From positions 74,334,494 through 74,398,493 of the forward strand of contig NC_134535.1 of assembly GCF_050624435.1 (NCBI RefSeq): a DNA stretch of 64,000 bases. Reading direction: 5' to 3'. Below the pieces are notes generated by a model, which worked only from the letters and a program-made list of their open reading frames with translations, was not told the origin of the DNA and ran no database searches. A program made the position numbers and the translations under genes. Below are positions 11,654 through 21,956 of the stretch, in pieces. How positions within the stretch are numbered: position 1 is the first letter of the stretch; each line of letters opens with the position of its first letter. Source of the stretch: Tenrec ecaudatus (Eukaryota; Chordata; Mammalia; Afrosoricida; Tenrecidae).

Positions 11654-12012
11654 ATTTTCAAATTGGGGAGAAAGGACTTGAATAGACATTTCTCCAAAGA
11701 AGATTTACAAATGGCCAATCACCACATTAAAAAACATGCTCAAATCATTAGTCACAGGGGAAATTAAAATTGAAACCACAATGAGATAGCTACTAGGATG
11801 ACTCCTATTGAAAAAACAAAATATTGATTGTCGTTGGCAAGGAGATAAGGAGATTGAAATCCATGTGTATTGCTGGTGGGAATATAAAATGGTGCACCTA
11901 CTGTGGAAAATAGTTGGGTATTTCCTCAACAAGGTTCCACATAGCCCTCCATGGACAATGATTCCATTGCTATAAGACTAGAAGAACTAAAGGGTGTCCA
12001 GCTTCAATTATT
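11654..12012 (+). repeat. L1 3'-end remnant (continuation of 9.0-10.3 kb L1)
   Basis: 'cttgaatagacatttctcca', 'aagaagatttacaaatggcc' and 'agatagctactaggatgact' are the classic L1 ORF2-end and 3' UTR phrases. Joined across the R element it continues the older L1. It shows the host L1 predates all insertions in this cluster. Confidence 0.7.
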
Positions 12013-12020
12013 ACTGAATG

Positions 12021-13981
12021 TTTTTTTTTTTTTACACTTCATAGGTTTTATTTTTTTTTTCTTTTACATTTTATTAGGGACTCATACAACTCTTACCACA
12101 ATCCATACATATACATACATCAATTGTATAAAGCACATCCATACATTCCCTGCCCCAATCATTCTCAAGGCATTTGCTCTCCACTTAAGCCCCTTGCATC
12201 AGGTCCTCTTTTTTTTTTCCCCCCCTCCCTCCCCATTCCCCCCTCCCTCATATGCCCTTAGTAATTTATACATCGTTGTTTTGTCATATCTTGCCCTGTC
12301 CGGAGTCTCCCTTCCCCCCTTCTCTGCTGTCCCTCTCCCAGGGAAGAGGTCACATGTGGATCCTTGTACTCAGCTCCCCCTTTCCAACCCACTCACCCTC
12401 CACTCTCCCAGCATCGTCCCTCACACCCTTGGTCCTGAAGGTATCATCCACTCTGGATTCCCTGTACCTCCAACCCTCATATGCACCAGTGTACAGCCTC
12501 TGTCCTATCCAGCCCTGCAAGGTAGAATTCGGATCATGGTAGTTGGGGGGAGGAAGCATCCAGGATCCGGGGGAAAGCTGTGTTCTTCATCGATACTACC
12601 TCACACCCTAATTAACCCATCTCCTCTCCTAAACCCCTCTATGAGGGGATCTCCATTGGTCGACACTTGGGCCTTGGGTCTCCACTCTGCACTTCCCCCT
12701 TCATTTAATATGATATATATATACATACATATATACATATACACATATATACACATGCATACACACACTTATATCTTTTTTTTTTTGCATGATGCCTTAT
12801 ACCTGGTCCCTTGGGCACCTCGTGATTGCACTGGCCGGTGTGCTTCTTCCATGTGGGCTTATTTGCTTCTGAGCTAGATGGCCGCTTGTTCACCTTCAAG
12901 CCTTTAAGACCCCAGACACTATCTCTTTTGATAGCCGGGCACCATCAGCTTTCTTCACCACATTTGCTTATGCACCCATTTGTCTTCAGCGATCCTATCA
13001 TGGAGGTGTGCAGTCAATGATATGATTTTTTGTTCTTTGATGCCTGGTAACTGATCCCTTTGGGACCACTCAATCACACAGGCTGGTGTGTTCTTCCATG
13101 TGGACTTTGTTGCTTCTGAGCTAGATGGCCGCTTGTTTATCTTCAAGCCTTTAAGACCCCAGTCACTATCGCTTTTGATAGCCGGGCACCATCAGCTTTC
13201 TTCACCACATTTACTTGTTCACCCACTTTGGCTCCAGCTGTTGTGTCGGGAGAGTGAGCATCATAGAGTTCCAATTTAATAAAAGAAGGTATTCATGCAT
13301 TGAGGGAGTGTTTGAGTAGAGGCCCAAGGTCCTTCCGCCACCTTAATACTTGACCTATAAATATAGACACATAGATCTATTTCCCTATCCTCCTATATAT
13401 ATTTGCATGTACATGTCTTTGTCTAGACCTCCATGAATGCCCTTTGACTCCTAGCTCTTTCCTCCATCTCCCTTGACTTTCCTCCTGCCCTACTACCATG
13501 CTTCATCGCCACCTGGGCTAGAGTATACCTCTTCTCTAAGCAACCTTATCCTTGATCGTTTCCCACCAGGCCTGCCACTCCCCCTTCTCTACCATTTGGG
13601 GTCCCATGTTTTTCCCTTGTCCCTGGGTTTGTTAACACCACTTCCGTACCCCCCCTACCCCCCCACCCCAAGTCCCCCCGGAACTGTCGGTCCCGTTGTT
13701 TTTCCTCCAGATAGTTCATCCAGCCTGTCCTATTCAGACAGACCTGTGGAGTCACTAACATGCACGAAAACTAGACAGAGGAAAACAAAGCAACAGTATA
13801 CAACCAGACAACAAAACAACAAAAACAAACCACTGACAAAGAACAGAACAAAACAGTTCACAAGAGAAAAGCTTGTAGTTAGTTCAGGGATCGTTTGCTG
13901 GCCCTTAGGAGCGTTTTCCAGTCCAGTCTGTTGGGGCACCACGCCCTGGCCCCAAAGTCCACTTTCAGCATTCCCTGGGGA
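12021..13981 (-). mobile_element. R element with duplicated internal module, at doubly used target site
   Basis: An antisense R element of about 1.96 kb, T-rich tail first. Its flanks are ACTGAATG (12013-12020) and CCTGAATG (13982-13989), a near-perfect 8-bp target duplication. Unlike the 10.3-kb copy it carries the internal module twice: the marker 'aagcctttaagaccccag' occurs near 12898 and again near 13145, about 247 bp apart. It has an AT microsatellite near 12713-12745. Reading frames on the plus strand (for example 11951-12877) are antisense to the element and are not taken as genes. Confidence 0.75.
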
Positions 13982-13989
13982 CCTGAATG

Positions 13990-14284
13990 TTTTTTTTAAC
14001 ATTTTATTAGGGGCTCATACAACTATTATCACAGTCCATACATATACATACATCAATTGTATAAAGCACATCTGTACATTCTTTGCCCTAATCATTTTCT
14101 TTTTTTTCCCTCCTCTTTTCTTTTTTTACATTTTATTAGGGACTCATACAACTCTTATCACAATCCATACATATGCACACATCAGTTGTATAAAGCACAT
14201 CCATACATTCCCTGCCCCAATCATTCTCAAAGTATTTGCTCTCCACTTAAGCCCTTTGCATCAGGTCCTCTTTTTTTTTTTTTT
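13990..14284 (-). mobile_element. R element 3'-end dimer, second insertion at the same target
   Basis: A short antisense insertion, bounded by CTGAATG (13983-13989) and ACTGAATG (14286-14293), holds two R 3' ends in tandem, each beginning with 'acattttattagg'. The junction between the two units is the same as in the plus-strand copy at 19710-20166, so the dimer was present in a source element rather than formed locally. Confidence 0.75.
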
Positions 14285-14285
14285 A

Positions 14286-14469
14286 ACTGAATGTTTTGAT
14301 TGAAGAATCCATAGGAGAAACTTGATCAAAAGGGAGAGAAAGCAGGACAGAATTTCAAGTGCTCATGGACTCTAGACTTTGGAGTCATGAAAGGCAAGTG
14401 AAGTCTTGAAACTATTTCCCTGAGCTCATCTTTAAATCTTAAACCAAATATGTCCCCTGTAGTCTTCTT
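14286..14469 (+). repeat. older interspersed repeat hosting two R insertions
   Basis: The sequence 'gattgaagaatccataggag … tcaaaagggagagaaagcag' continues after the next R element at 16569-16760 ('ttaggttaactagccaa'). It looks like an older afrotherian repeat, possibly another L1 3' region. I recognise the pattern but cannot name the family. Confidence 0.45.
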
Positions 14470-16568
14470 TTTTTTTATAATCATTTTATTAGGGGCTCAT
14501 ACAACTCTTATCACAATCCATACATATATCAATTGTGTAAAGCACATTTGTACATTCATTGCCCTCATCATTCTCTAAATATTTGCTTTCCACTTAAGAC
14601 CCTGGCATCAGATTCTCATTTTTCCCCTCCCTCCCCATTCCCCACTCACTCATGAAACCTTGATAATTTATAATTTATTATTTTGTCATATCTTGCCCTG
14701 TCCGACATCTCCCTTCACCCACCTTTCTGTTGTCCATCCCCCAGGGAGGAGGTCACATGTAGATCCTTGTAATCGGGTCCCCCTTTCCACCCCACCCTCC
14801 TTCTACCCTCCCAGTATTGCCACTCACACCACTGGTCCTAAAGGGATCATCTGTCCTGGATTTCCTGTGTTTCTAGTTCCTATGCATACAAGTGTCCATC
14901 TCTGGTCTAGTCAGATTTGTAAGGTGGAATTGGGATCATGATAGTGGCAGGGGGAGGAAGCATTTAGGAACTAGAGGAAAGTTGTATGCTTCATTGATGG
15001 TGCATTGCACCCTGTCTGGCTCGTCTCTTTCCCCGAGACCCCTCTGCAAGGGGATCTCCAGTGGCTGGCAAATGGGCTTTGGGTCTCCACTCCGCAACCC
15101 CCCCCCCTTTCACGATGGTAAAATTTTTTGTTCCGATGATGCTTGATACCTGATCCCTTCAACACCTAGTGATTGCACAGGCTGGTGTGCTTCTTCCATG
15201 TGGACTTTATTGCTTCTGACCTAGGTGGCCACTTGTTTATCTTCAAGCCTTTAAGACCCCAGATGCTATATCTTTTGATAGCCGGGCACCATGAGCTTTC
15301 TTCACCACATTTGCTTATGCACCCATTTGTCTTCAGCAATTGTTTCATAGAGGTGAGCACACAATCATATGGTTTTTTGTTCTTTGGTTCCTGAGAACTG
15401 ATCCCTTTGGCACCTCGTGATCACACAGACTAGTGTGCTTCTTCCATGTGGGCTTTGTTGCTTCTGAGCTAGATGGCCACTTGTTTAACTTCAAGCCTTT
15501 AAGACCCCAGATGCTATATCTTTTGATAGTCGGGCACCATCAGCTTTCTTTGTCACATTTGCTTATGCACCCGCTTTGTCTTCAGTGGTTGTGTCAGGAA
15601 GGTGAGCATCATAGAATGCCAATTTAATAGAAGAAAGAATTTGAGCGTTCATTAAAAGGCCCGCAAGGGAGACTGAAAAAAAAAATAGAAGAAAGTATTC
15701 TTGCATTGAGGGAGTACTTGAGTGGAGGCCCAATGTCCTTCTGCTACCTTAATACTAAACCTATAAATATATGCACATAGATATATTTCCCCATCCTCAT
15801 ATATAAATCTATTTGCATGTATGCATGTCTTTATCTAGACCTCTATAAATTCCCTTTGCCTCCCAGTTCTTTTCTCTATTTCCCTTGACTTTCCTTTTGT
15901 CCTACTATCATGCTCAGTCCCCACCAGGGTTTGTTACATTACCCTTGATCACACCCTACCAGGCCTCGCACACCCTCCTCACCACCAATTTGGGTCACTT
16001 GTTCCCTTGTCCCTGGGTTTGTTAACACCACTTCCTTTCCCCCCACCTTCCCCTTTCCCATGTCCCCCTGGAACTGTCAGTCTTGTTTTCTCCTCCAGAT
16101 TGTTCATCCAGCCTATCTTATTTAGACAGACCAATGGAGATAATAACATGCCCAAAACAAGACAGAGCAAAACCAAGCAACAATATACAACAAAACAACA
16201 ACAACAACAAACCAATGATAACAAAACAAAACACAAGAAAGAAAAGCTTGTAATTAGTTCAAAGATTGTTTGTTGGCCTTTAGGAGTGTTTTCCAGTCCA
16301 GTCTGTTGAGGCACCATGCCCTGGCCCCGAAGTCTACCTTTAGCATTCCTTGGGGACCTCGCCACTCCATTCCCTTGCTGTTCTGTTGCACCCCCTTTGT
16401 GTTTTGCCTCGGTGTGGAGGGATCAGATTGGGTGCAATTCCCACACTGTGTCTCTGGTGTTGTCCTCTGTGGAACTATGGGTCAGTGAGGGGCGTCATGT
16501 CTCATAGTGTGGCTGGTCATGTGGTCCTCTCTGTGCACTGTCATCATCCTCAAGGCCTGGTGCTTCAA
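14470..16568 (-). mobile_element. R element, ~2.1 kb, TSD TCTTCTT, duplicated module
   Basis: An antisense R element with exact flanking duplications TCTTCTT (14463-14469 and 16569-16575). It is among the longest copies here. Like the 12.0-kb copy it has the internal ~249-bp module in tandem (markers near 15245 and 15493). From 3' to 5' it shows the T-rich tail, the pyrimidine-rich tract, the module pair, the CAA-rich stretch (about 16140-16240) and the 5' part near 'ggagtgttttccagtccagt'. No sense reading frame of note was seen. Confidence 0.8.
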
Positions 16569-16744
16569 TCTTCTTAAAACCAAATACTAGTTTAGGTTAA
16601 CTAGCCAAAAAAAAAAAAGGTCTGCCTTGTGTATCCACTCTTTTTAGAACTATCTATCTGGGATTGAGTTGACAACAGCAAGTTAAGATATTAGAATGGG
16701 GAGGTGACAATCTGGTTCCATAGAGATTACAACCGAAAAATCTA

Positions 16745-16835
16745 ACCAGCCAACTAAGTCCTATGGGATACTTCTGCTTTGTCAAATTGTGTTGCCACGA
16801 GTTGAAATAAACTCAACTGGCACTTAACAACACTG
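16745..16835 (+). repeat. AfroSINE/RTE tail fragment
   Basis: 'aagtcctatgggatacttct' followed by 'gagttgaaataaactcaact' and 'ggcacttaacaacac' resembles the shared 3' region of AfroSINE and the afrotherian RTE LINE. Only the tail is present. Confidence 0.5.
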
Positions 16836-17032
16836 TAAAACTCACTACTCAAGGCAGGCTTATTGGGAAAGGTAACATCTAAGTAGACACTCAAAGGACA
16901 GGTTAGACAAAATAAATGAGTTTGAGAGAAAAGGGAATAACGTATACTATCATAAATTCAAGGGATGTTAGGAAATAAACAGCTACCATGGAGGTGGGGT
17001 AGACAGGTCAGATGGGAACCTTAGGTCCCTGG

Positions 17033-17985
17033 ATAGTTGTTGGGTGCTATCAAGTCAGTTGCGACTTGTAATGACATATACAGACGAACACAGCATTGAT
17101 CAGTCCTGCGCCATCCTCACAATAGCCTTGCTTCTAAGAACAAAAGAACAAACGAGACTGTCTTGGAAGAGTGCTCCTAAGAATCAAGAAGAGCTAGACT
17201 TCATCTTATACATGTTGGACATGTGGTCAGGAGAGACCAGTCCCTGAAGAAAGATGTCGTGATTGGTAGAGGGCAGTGGGGATGGGGGGAGTGGCAAGTC
17301 CTCCAACAAGAGGACTGGACACAGTGGCTGCAACAAGGGGGTCGTGCACAGGGACAGCTGTGAGGAGAGTGCAGGAGTGGGCAGTATTTTGTTCCGTGGT
17401 GCCTTTGCTGTGGTTCAGAACAGACCTAACAACAAGGAGTATCCGAATTGTGTATTACTTCCAAGATCGATTTGTTTGGACTTTTGGCAGGCCACGGTAT
17501 TTTCAATGTTCTTTATGAGCACCATAATTCAAATGCATTGATTCTTTTGTCTTCCTTATTCAATGTCCAACTTTCATATGCATGAAAACACCATGGTTGG
17601 GTCAGCTGCACCTTCATCCTCAAGGTAACATCTCGGATCTTCAGCACTTTAAAGAGGGGTGCAGCAGATTTAGCCAGTGGAAGGTGTCATTTGATTTCTT
17701 GGCTGCTGCTTCCACGAGCATGAGATGACTGAACATACGAAGGCTTGGATCGGGCACACCGCAATTCTCACGTACCCTCCTTGGTTGTTAGGAGGTCTTA
17801 TGCAGCAGAGGCACCCAATGCAAGGCACCGTCTGAGCACTAGATGGCTGCTTTCATAAGCACTGATGGTGGGTCCCAGCAAGACCCCAACGATCCAAGCA
17901 AGGTTGACAACTTCAACCTTTTCTTCATTTTTCATGATGCCATGTGCTTGCCCCGTGGTGAAGATTTCAATCTCCATCTCTCCTT
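17033..17985. repeat. RTE (BovB-type) LINE fragments in mixed orientation
   Basis: Three RTE pieces abut. 17033-17108 is antisense 3' end ('gttgggtgctatcaagtcag'). 17109-17440 is sense, covering the C-terminal region and 3' end ('tggtcaggagagaccagtcc', 'cacagtggctgcaacaaggg'). About 17462-17985 is antisense coding region ('cggtattttcaatgttcttt', 'gatttcttggctgctgcttc'). All frames are disrupted. RTE is thought to supply the machinery for AfroSINE, with which it shares its 3' end. The arrangement implies rearrangement or 5' inversion during insertion. Confidence 0.65.
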
Positions 17986-17989
17986 GCCA

Positions 17990-18990
17990 ACATGGATATT
18001 TTGTCATTTTAATAGTAACCATTCTAGTGGCTATCTCATTGTGCTTCCATTTTTAATTGCCCCCGTGACTAATGATCTTGAACATGTTCTCTCATGTGCT
18101 GGTTGGCCGTTTGTAAATCTTCTTTGGAGAAACGTCTATTCAAGTCCTTTCCCCCAATTTAAAAATGGGTCTGTCTTTTTGTGATAGCAAGGATGGGTGC
18201 ACAACTCAGTAGGTGTAATCAATGCCACTAAGTTACACATATAGCAACTCTTGGATTGGTGTATGTCTTGCTCTGTATATTCTCAACAACAAAATAAATG
18301 AAATACGGGGGGAAAGTTAGAGAAAAATCACGCAACCTAGCAATTCTTCTCTTAGGCATATAGCCAAGCGAGTTGAAAGTGGGGAATAAAAGGGTTACTT
18401 TATACCAATATTCATAGCACTATTATTCACAAGAGCCAAATGTTGGAAACAACCCAGATATCCATCCGTAGACGAATGGAAAAACAAAATGTGGCATATA
18501 CTCGAGAATAAGCCGAACAGAATATCAGTCAAGACACTGAATTTTACCACAAAAACAGCATTAAAAATGTGCTGAAAAAACTCAGCATATACATGAGTAT
18601 GTAAGTACATGTAATGAAATAACTGAAGTAAAAACCAAAGGAATGAATTTCTAATACATGTTACAACATGGATGGATCTTGAAACCATTATCCTAAATGA
18701 AATAAGCCTGATAACAAAGGAGAAATATTGTATCATTTCAGTTATATGACATATCTAAAATAAGCAAACTTAGAGATAAGGAAAGTAGATTAGATTTTCC
18801 TGGAAGCTGGTAGTAGGACGGAAAGGGAAGCTACTGCCCAGTAGATAAAATGTTTCTGTTTGAGGTAATGAAGAAGGTTTGGGAAAAGATAGTGGGATGA
18901 TTGCACAATCATGCAAATGTAATCCACATCATTGATTTTTATACCTAAAATGGTTAAGTGGCAAATTTTGCATTTTGTACATATAACTTA
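17990..18990. repeat. L1 3'-end fragments, both orientations
   Basis: 17990-18185 is antisense ('tctagtggctatctcattgt', 'ctggttggccgtttgtaaat'). 18340-18990 is sense ('acctagcaattcttctctta', 'acaacccagatatccatccg', 'aacatggatggatcttgaaa'). Both are non-coding 3' remnants of old L1s. Confidence 0.65.
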
Positions 18991-19009
18991 CCATGATTTT
19001 TAGAAAGCA

Positions 19010-19434
19010 CCAGGTTGACTAGAGAAATGAACGTAGTGACACTCATATCTGTGTAAGAAAGAGCTTTTTATCCAAAAGTAATTATATATCAAGCTAACAT
19101 CCCAGCCTAGTCCAACTCAGGTCCATGAGTCCGATGCTAGTCCATAAGTCCCTCTTAGACTCACGCAGCCACATGCAATGATGCAGAATGCAGGAAGACC
19201 ACTGGCCAGTGGTGCAAAGTCCTGTGGATCCAATGGCAGTGGTCACATCACCAGGGCTCTGGCAGGTCTCAGAGTGGCCGTCTTCAGGAAGGTGAAGGCA
19301 GAGAGGGAAGGTTCCCAGGACTCCCCTAGGAGAAGGCCACACCCACAGGCTGTGACCTGATCCACAAGTTGAATACCACCCCTGCACTTTTACATATCTT
19401 CAAGTTGACCCAACAGTATGTAACGACCACACAC
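19010..19434 (-). mobile_element. ERVL-type solo LTR (family A), diverged copy
   Basis: The block is alignable by eye with the LTRs at 39250-39757 and 42094-42600: 'actagagaaa', 'agaaagagcttttt', 'catgcaatgatgcagaatgc', 'tcctgtggatccaatggcag' and an end near 'atgtaacgaccacaca'. It is a broken, old solo LTR. The family assignment rests on the 5-bp duplication of the 42-kb copy and MLT2-like termini. Confidence 0.6.
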
Positions 19435-19709
19435 CCCTTCCTCCAAAGGAAGGACGCCCTTAAGAAGCTGAGTACCAAGCCAAACAGGTAAGACAAATAT
19501 CGATCTAACAAAGAATTGGTATGTAGGAAATATACAAAGATTTCCTATAGCAGTTATAAAAGATAACCCAATATATTTTTTGACCCAGTATTTTTAAAGG
19601 GTAAAATGTTTGAATATAAATATATATACACATACATGGCTAATAAGCACAAGAAAAATACTCAACATGTTTAGTCATCAAGAAAATGCACATTAAAAAC
19701 ACACTCTCC

Positions 19710-20166
19710 GGGAACTGATTACAAGGATCCACATGTGACCTCTTCCCTGGGAGAGGGACAGCAGAGAAGGGGGGAAGGGAGACTCCGGATAGGGCAAGAT
19801 ATGACAAAATAACAATGTATAAATTACCAAGGGCACATGAGGGAGGGGGGAAAGGGGAGGGAGGGGAAAAAAAAAAAGAGGACCTGATGCAGGGGGCTTA
19901 AGTGGAGAGCAAATGCCTTGAGAATGATTGGGGCAGGGAATGTATGGATGTGCTTTATACAATTGATGTATGTATATGTATGGATTGTGGTAAGAGTTGT
20001 ATGAGTCCCTAATAAAATGTAAAAAAAGAAAAGAGGAGAAAAAAATGATTAGGGCAAAGAATGTACAGATGTGCTTTATACAATTCATGTATGTATATGT
20101 ATGAACTGTGATAATAGTTGTATGAGCCCCAATAAATTGTTAAAAAAAATAAACTGCAAAAAAAAC
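19710..20166 (+). mobile_element. R element with dimeric 3' end, 10-bp TSD
   Basis: A plus-strand R insertion flanked by CACACTCTCC (19700-19709 and 20167-20176). It contains the polypurine tract, a first 3' end terminating 'agtccctaataaaatgtaaa', and a second, shorter 3' end ('gcaaagaatgtacagatgtg … agccccaataaattg'). The inter-unit junction matches that of the 13990-14284 copy in the opposite orientation. Confidence 0.75.
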
Positions 20167-20334
20167 CACACTCTCCACACTCACTTAAATGGCTAGAAAA
20201 CCAAACCAAAAAATATATATATATATGTGAGAAAACAAAATGTTGGCTAGAATGTAGAGCAACTGGAACAGTATGGCGTTAGTGGAGATGTAAAGCTTTC
20301 TACTACTTGGAATAATACGTAGCACATCAAATTA

Positions 20335-20460
20335 AGCATAGCCACTCACTGCCATCGAGTTGATTCCAATTACAGCAATCCTATAGGACAAGGTGGAACT
20401 GCCCTTGGGTTTCCAAGACTGTGACCCATATTGGGAGTAGAAAGTCTCTATCAAGAAGAG
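20335..20460 (-). repeat. AfroSINE fragment (antisense)
   Basis: 'cactgccatcgagttgattc', 'gacaaggtggaactgccctt' and 'attgggagtagaaagtct' mark the 3' part of an antisense AfroSINE. Confidence 0.75.
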
Positions 20461-20474
20461 TTGTACAATTATAG

Positions 20475-21000
20475 CCACAATCCATTTTCTTCTTCTTTGT
20501 TCTTGATATTAACTCTCTATTTACCCCCAACTTCTCCTGCCGTACCCCCAAGAAACCCTTAATCCTGTTAGAGTCTGAATAGGTTCATCCATCATGGATT
20601 TCATATGTAGAAAAATATACAAAAACAAAGAAAGAAAACAGCTAACAAGAACAACACACTAAAATGAAGAAAAACCTCAATAGAAAGAAAACAGAAAATA
20701 TCAAAAACGAGAACAACTTTAAAATGGATCCAAAGGGAGATTAAATGATAAGGTGTTAAATTTCAACCGACCTACGTCTACCACAACCCACTTTCCCACG
20801 TACTCTGCATGACAGCAAGGCCATGCACACCCCTGATCTATGTTCAGAGAGGATTCACCAGAGACTTAGTCCACATTATTTCCCCTTCACTTTTTTTAAT
20901 CAATACAAATTTTGAGTGGGTTAAAAGGAAGCCAAAATAAGATGTCCCGTTTTAACCTACCTGTATCTACTATAATCCTCTACAGTACTCTGTCTGATAA
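20475..21000 (-). mobile_element. older R-like 3' region, interrupted by an LTR
   Basis: The stretch from 'agttgtacaattatagccac' onward parallels the 26.0-26.5 kb copy: both share the 'aaacctcaatagaaag'-type A-rich block and 'ttcaaccgacctacgtctac' (respectively 'tttaaccgagctacaactac'). It appears to resume after the LTR at 21589-21830 ('ggctggggtgctttttccat'). This is an older subfamily of the R elements. Confidence 0.5.
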
Positions 21001-21005
21001 CCAGC

Positions 21006-21080
21006 TGTGTTAGACAGGGTTCTCTAGAGAGACAAAACCAGATTGCTAATAATTTTATATATATATATATATATACACAC

Positions 21081-21111
<31 letters not shown>

Positions 21112-21588
21112 CACAGATAGATAGATATATAACATAAGAAATAAACAGCTAAATTATATACAGATAGATAGATAATACAAGAAATGAACAGTTAAATAAT
21201 AAAGCAGTACAAATGGCTCAGTGCAACTCACTCCCGTGAGAGAGTTGTGAGACATAGGCAGTCCTTCAAGTCTTGAGGGCCACCAGATAGTCCTCTGTAG
21301 AGAGAATTCTGGCAATCCCAGTACAGGCAGCAAACAGCAAGGCAGGTCACCAACAGTCAGTCCCCAGCTCAAGAGATGTAAATTCCAATTGTGTGGTGAA
21401 GCAGGTCTTGAAGGAATCTCAAATTACAGCGACACAGTCCACAGGTTAGGTGTCCCACAGGTAGTGTAACTTGCAAAGTGAGGCAAAGAAGAAGCAAGGC
21501 AGCCGCACACTGGTCCGATGATCAAAGAATGAGAGACAATCTCACACGTGTTTATAGGCCAGGCTGGCACAATAAACTAACTTCCTCA
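21006..21588 (-). mobile_element. ERVL-type solo LTR (family B), antisense
   Basis: A 583-bp block begins TGTGTTAGACAGGG and ends CTTCCTCA, with flanks CCAGC (21001-21005) and CCAGG (21589-21593), a 5-bp duplication with one mismatch. Its right end is the reverse complement of the start of the element at 33153, so both belong to one family. An AT/AC microsatellite expanded inside it at about 21055-21118. No internal retroviral region is present. Age is moderate to old. Confidence 0.65.
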
Positions 21589-21956
21589 CCAGGCTCTGCA
21601 TAGCTCTCCACTATGGTTAGAGGCTTGATCTATGTTCAGATCCTGCACTTTATTTTGGGCTTACTGTGTCATCCATACCTTTCTGTAAAGCGAGTGTTCA
21701 CAATTTAAGCTCTCATTCAGATCTGGATTATATTATTTACAATCCTTGCCTCACACTGGCTGGGGTGCTTTTTCCATGTGGACTTATTTGATACTTCACT
21801 TAGATGGAAAGCCTCATCTTTCTCTCTAAGCATACTAGGTGGCTTTTAAAACACTCATGTAAAATAAAATAAAATGCTAAAAAACCAAACCAACATGGAA
21901 AGTGGTGTTAAAAGATGATTTCCACAATTTAAAAAATAATTTCAAAATTATTATTA

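Noticed and set aside
11218-16577. Many 60-300-codon open frames within R elements (for example 11218-11718 minus, 11951-12877 plus, 13473-14303 plus)
   Set aside because: They lie antisense to the retroposon, recur in each copy because the sequence is repeated and pyrimidine-rich, are broken differently in each copy and show no known domain.
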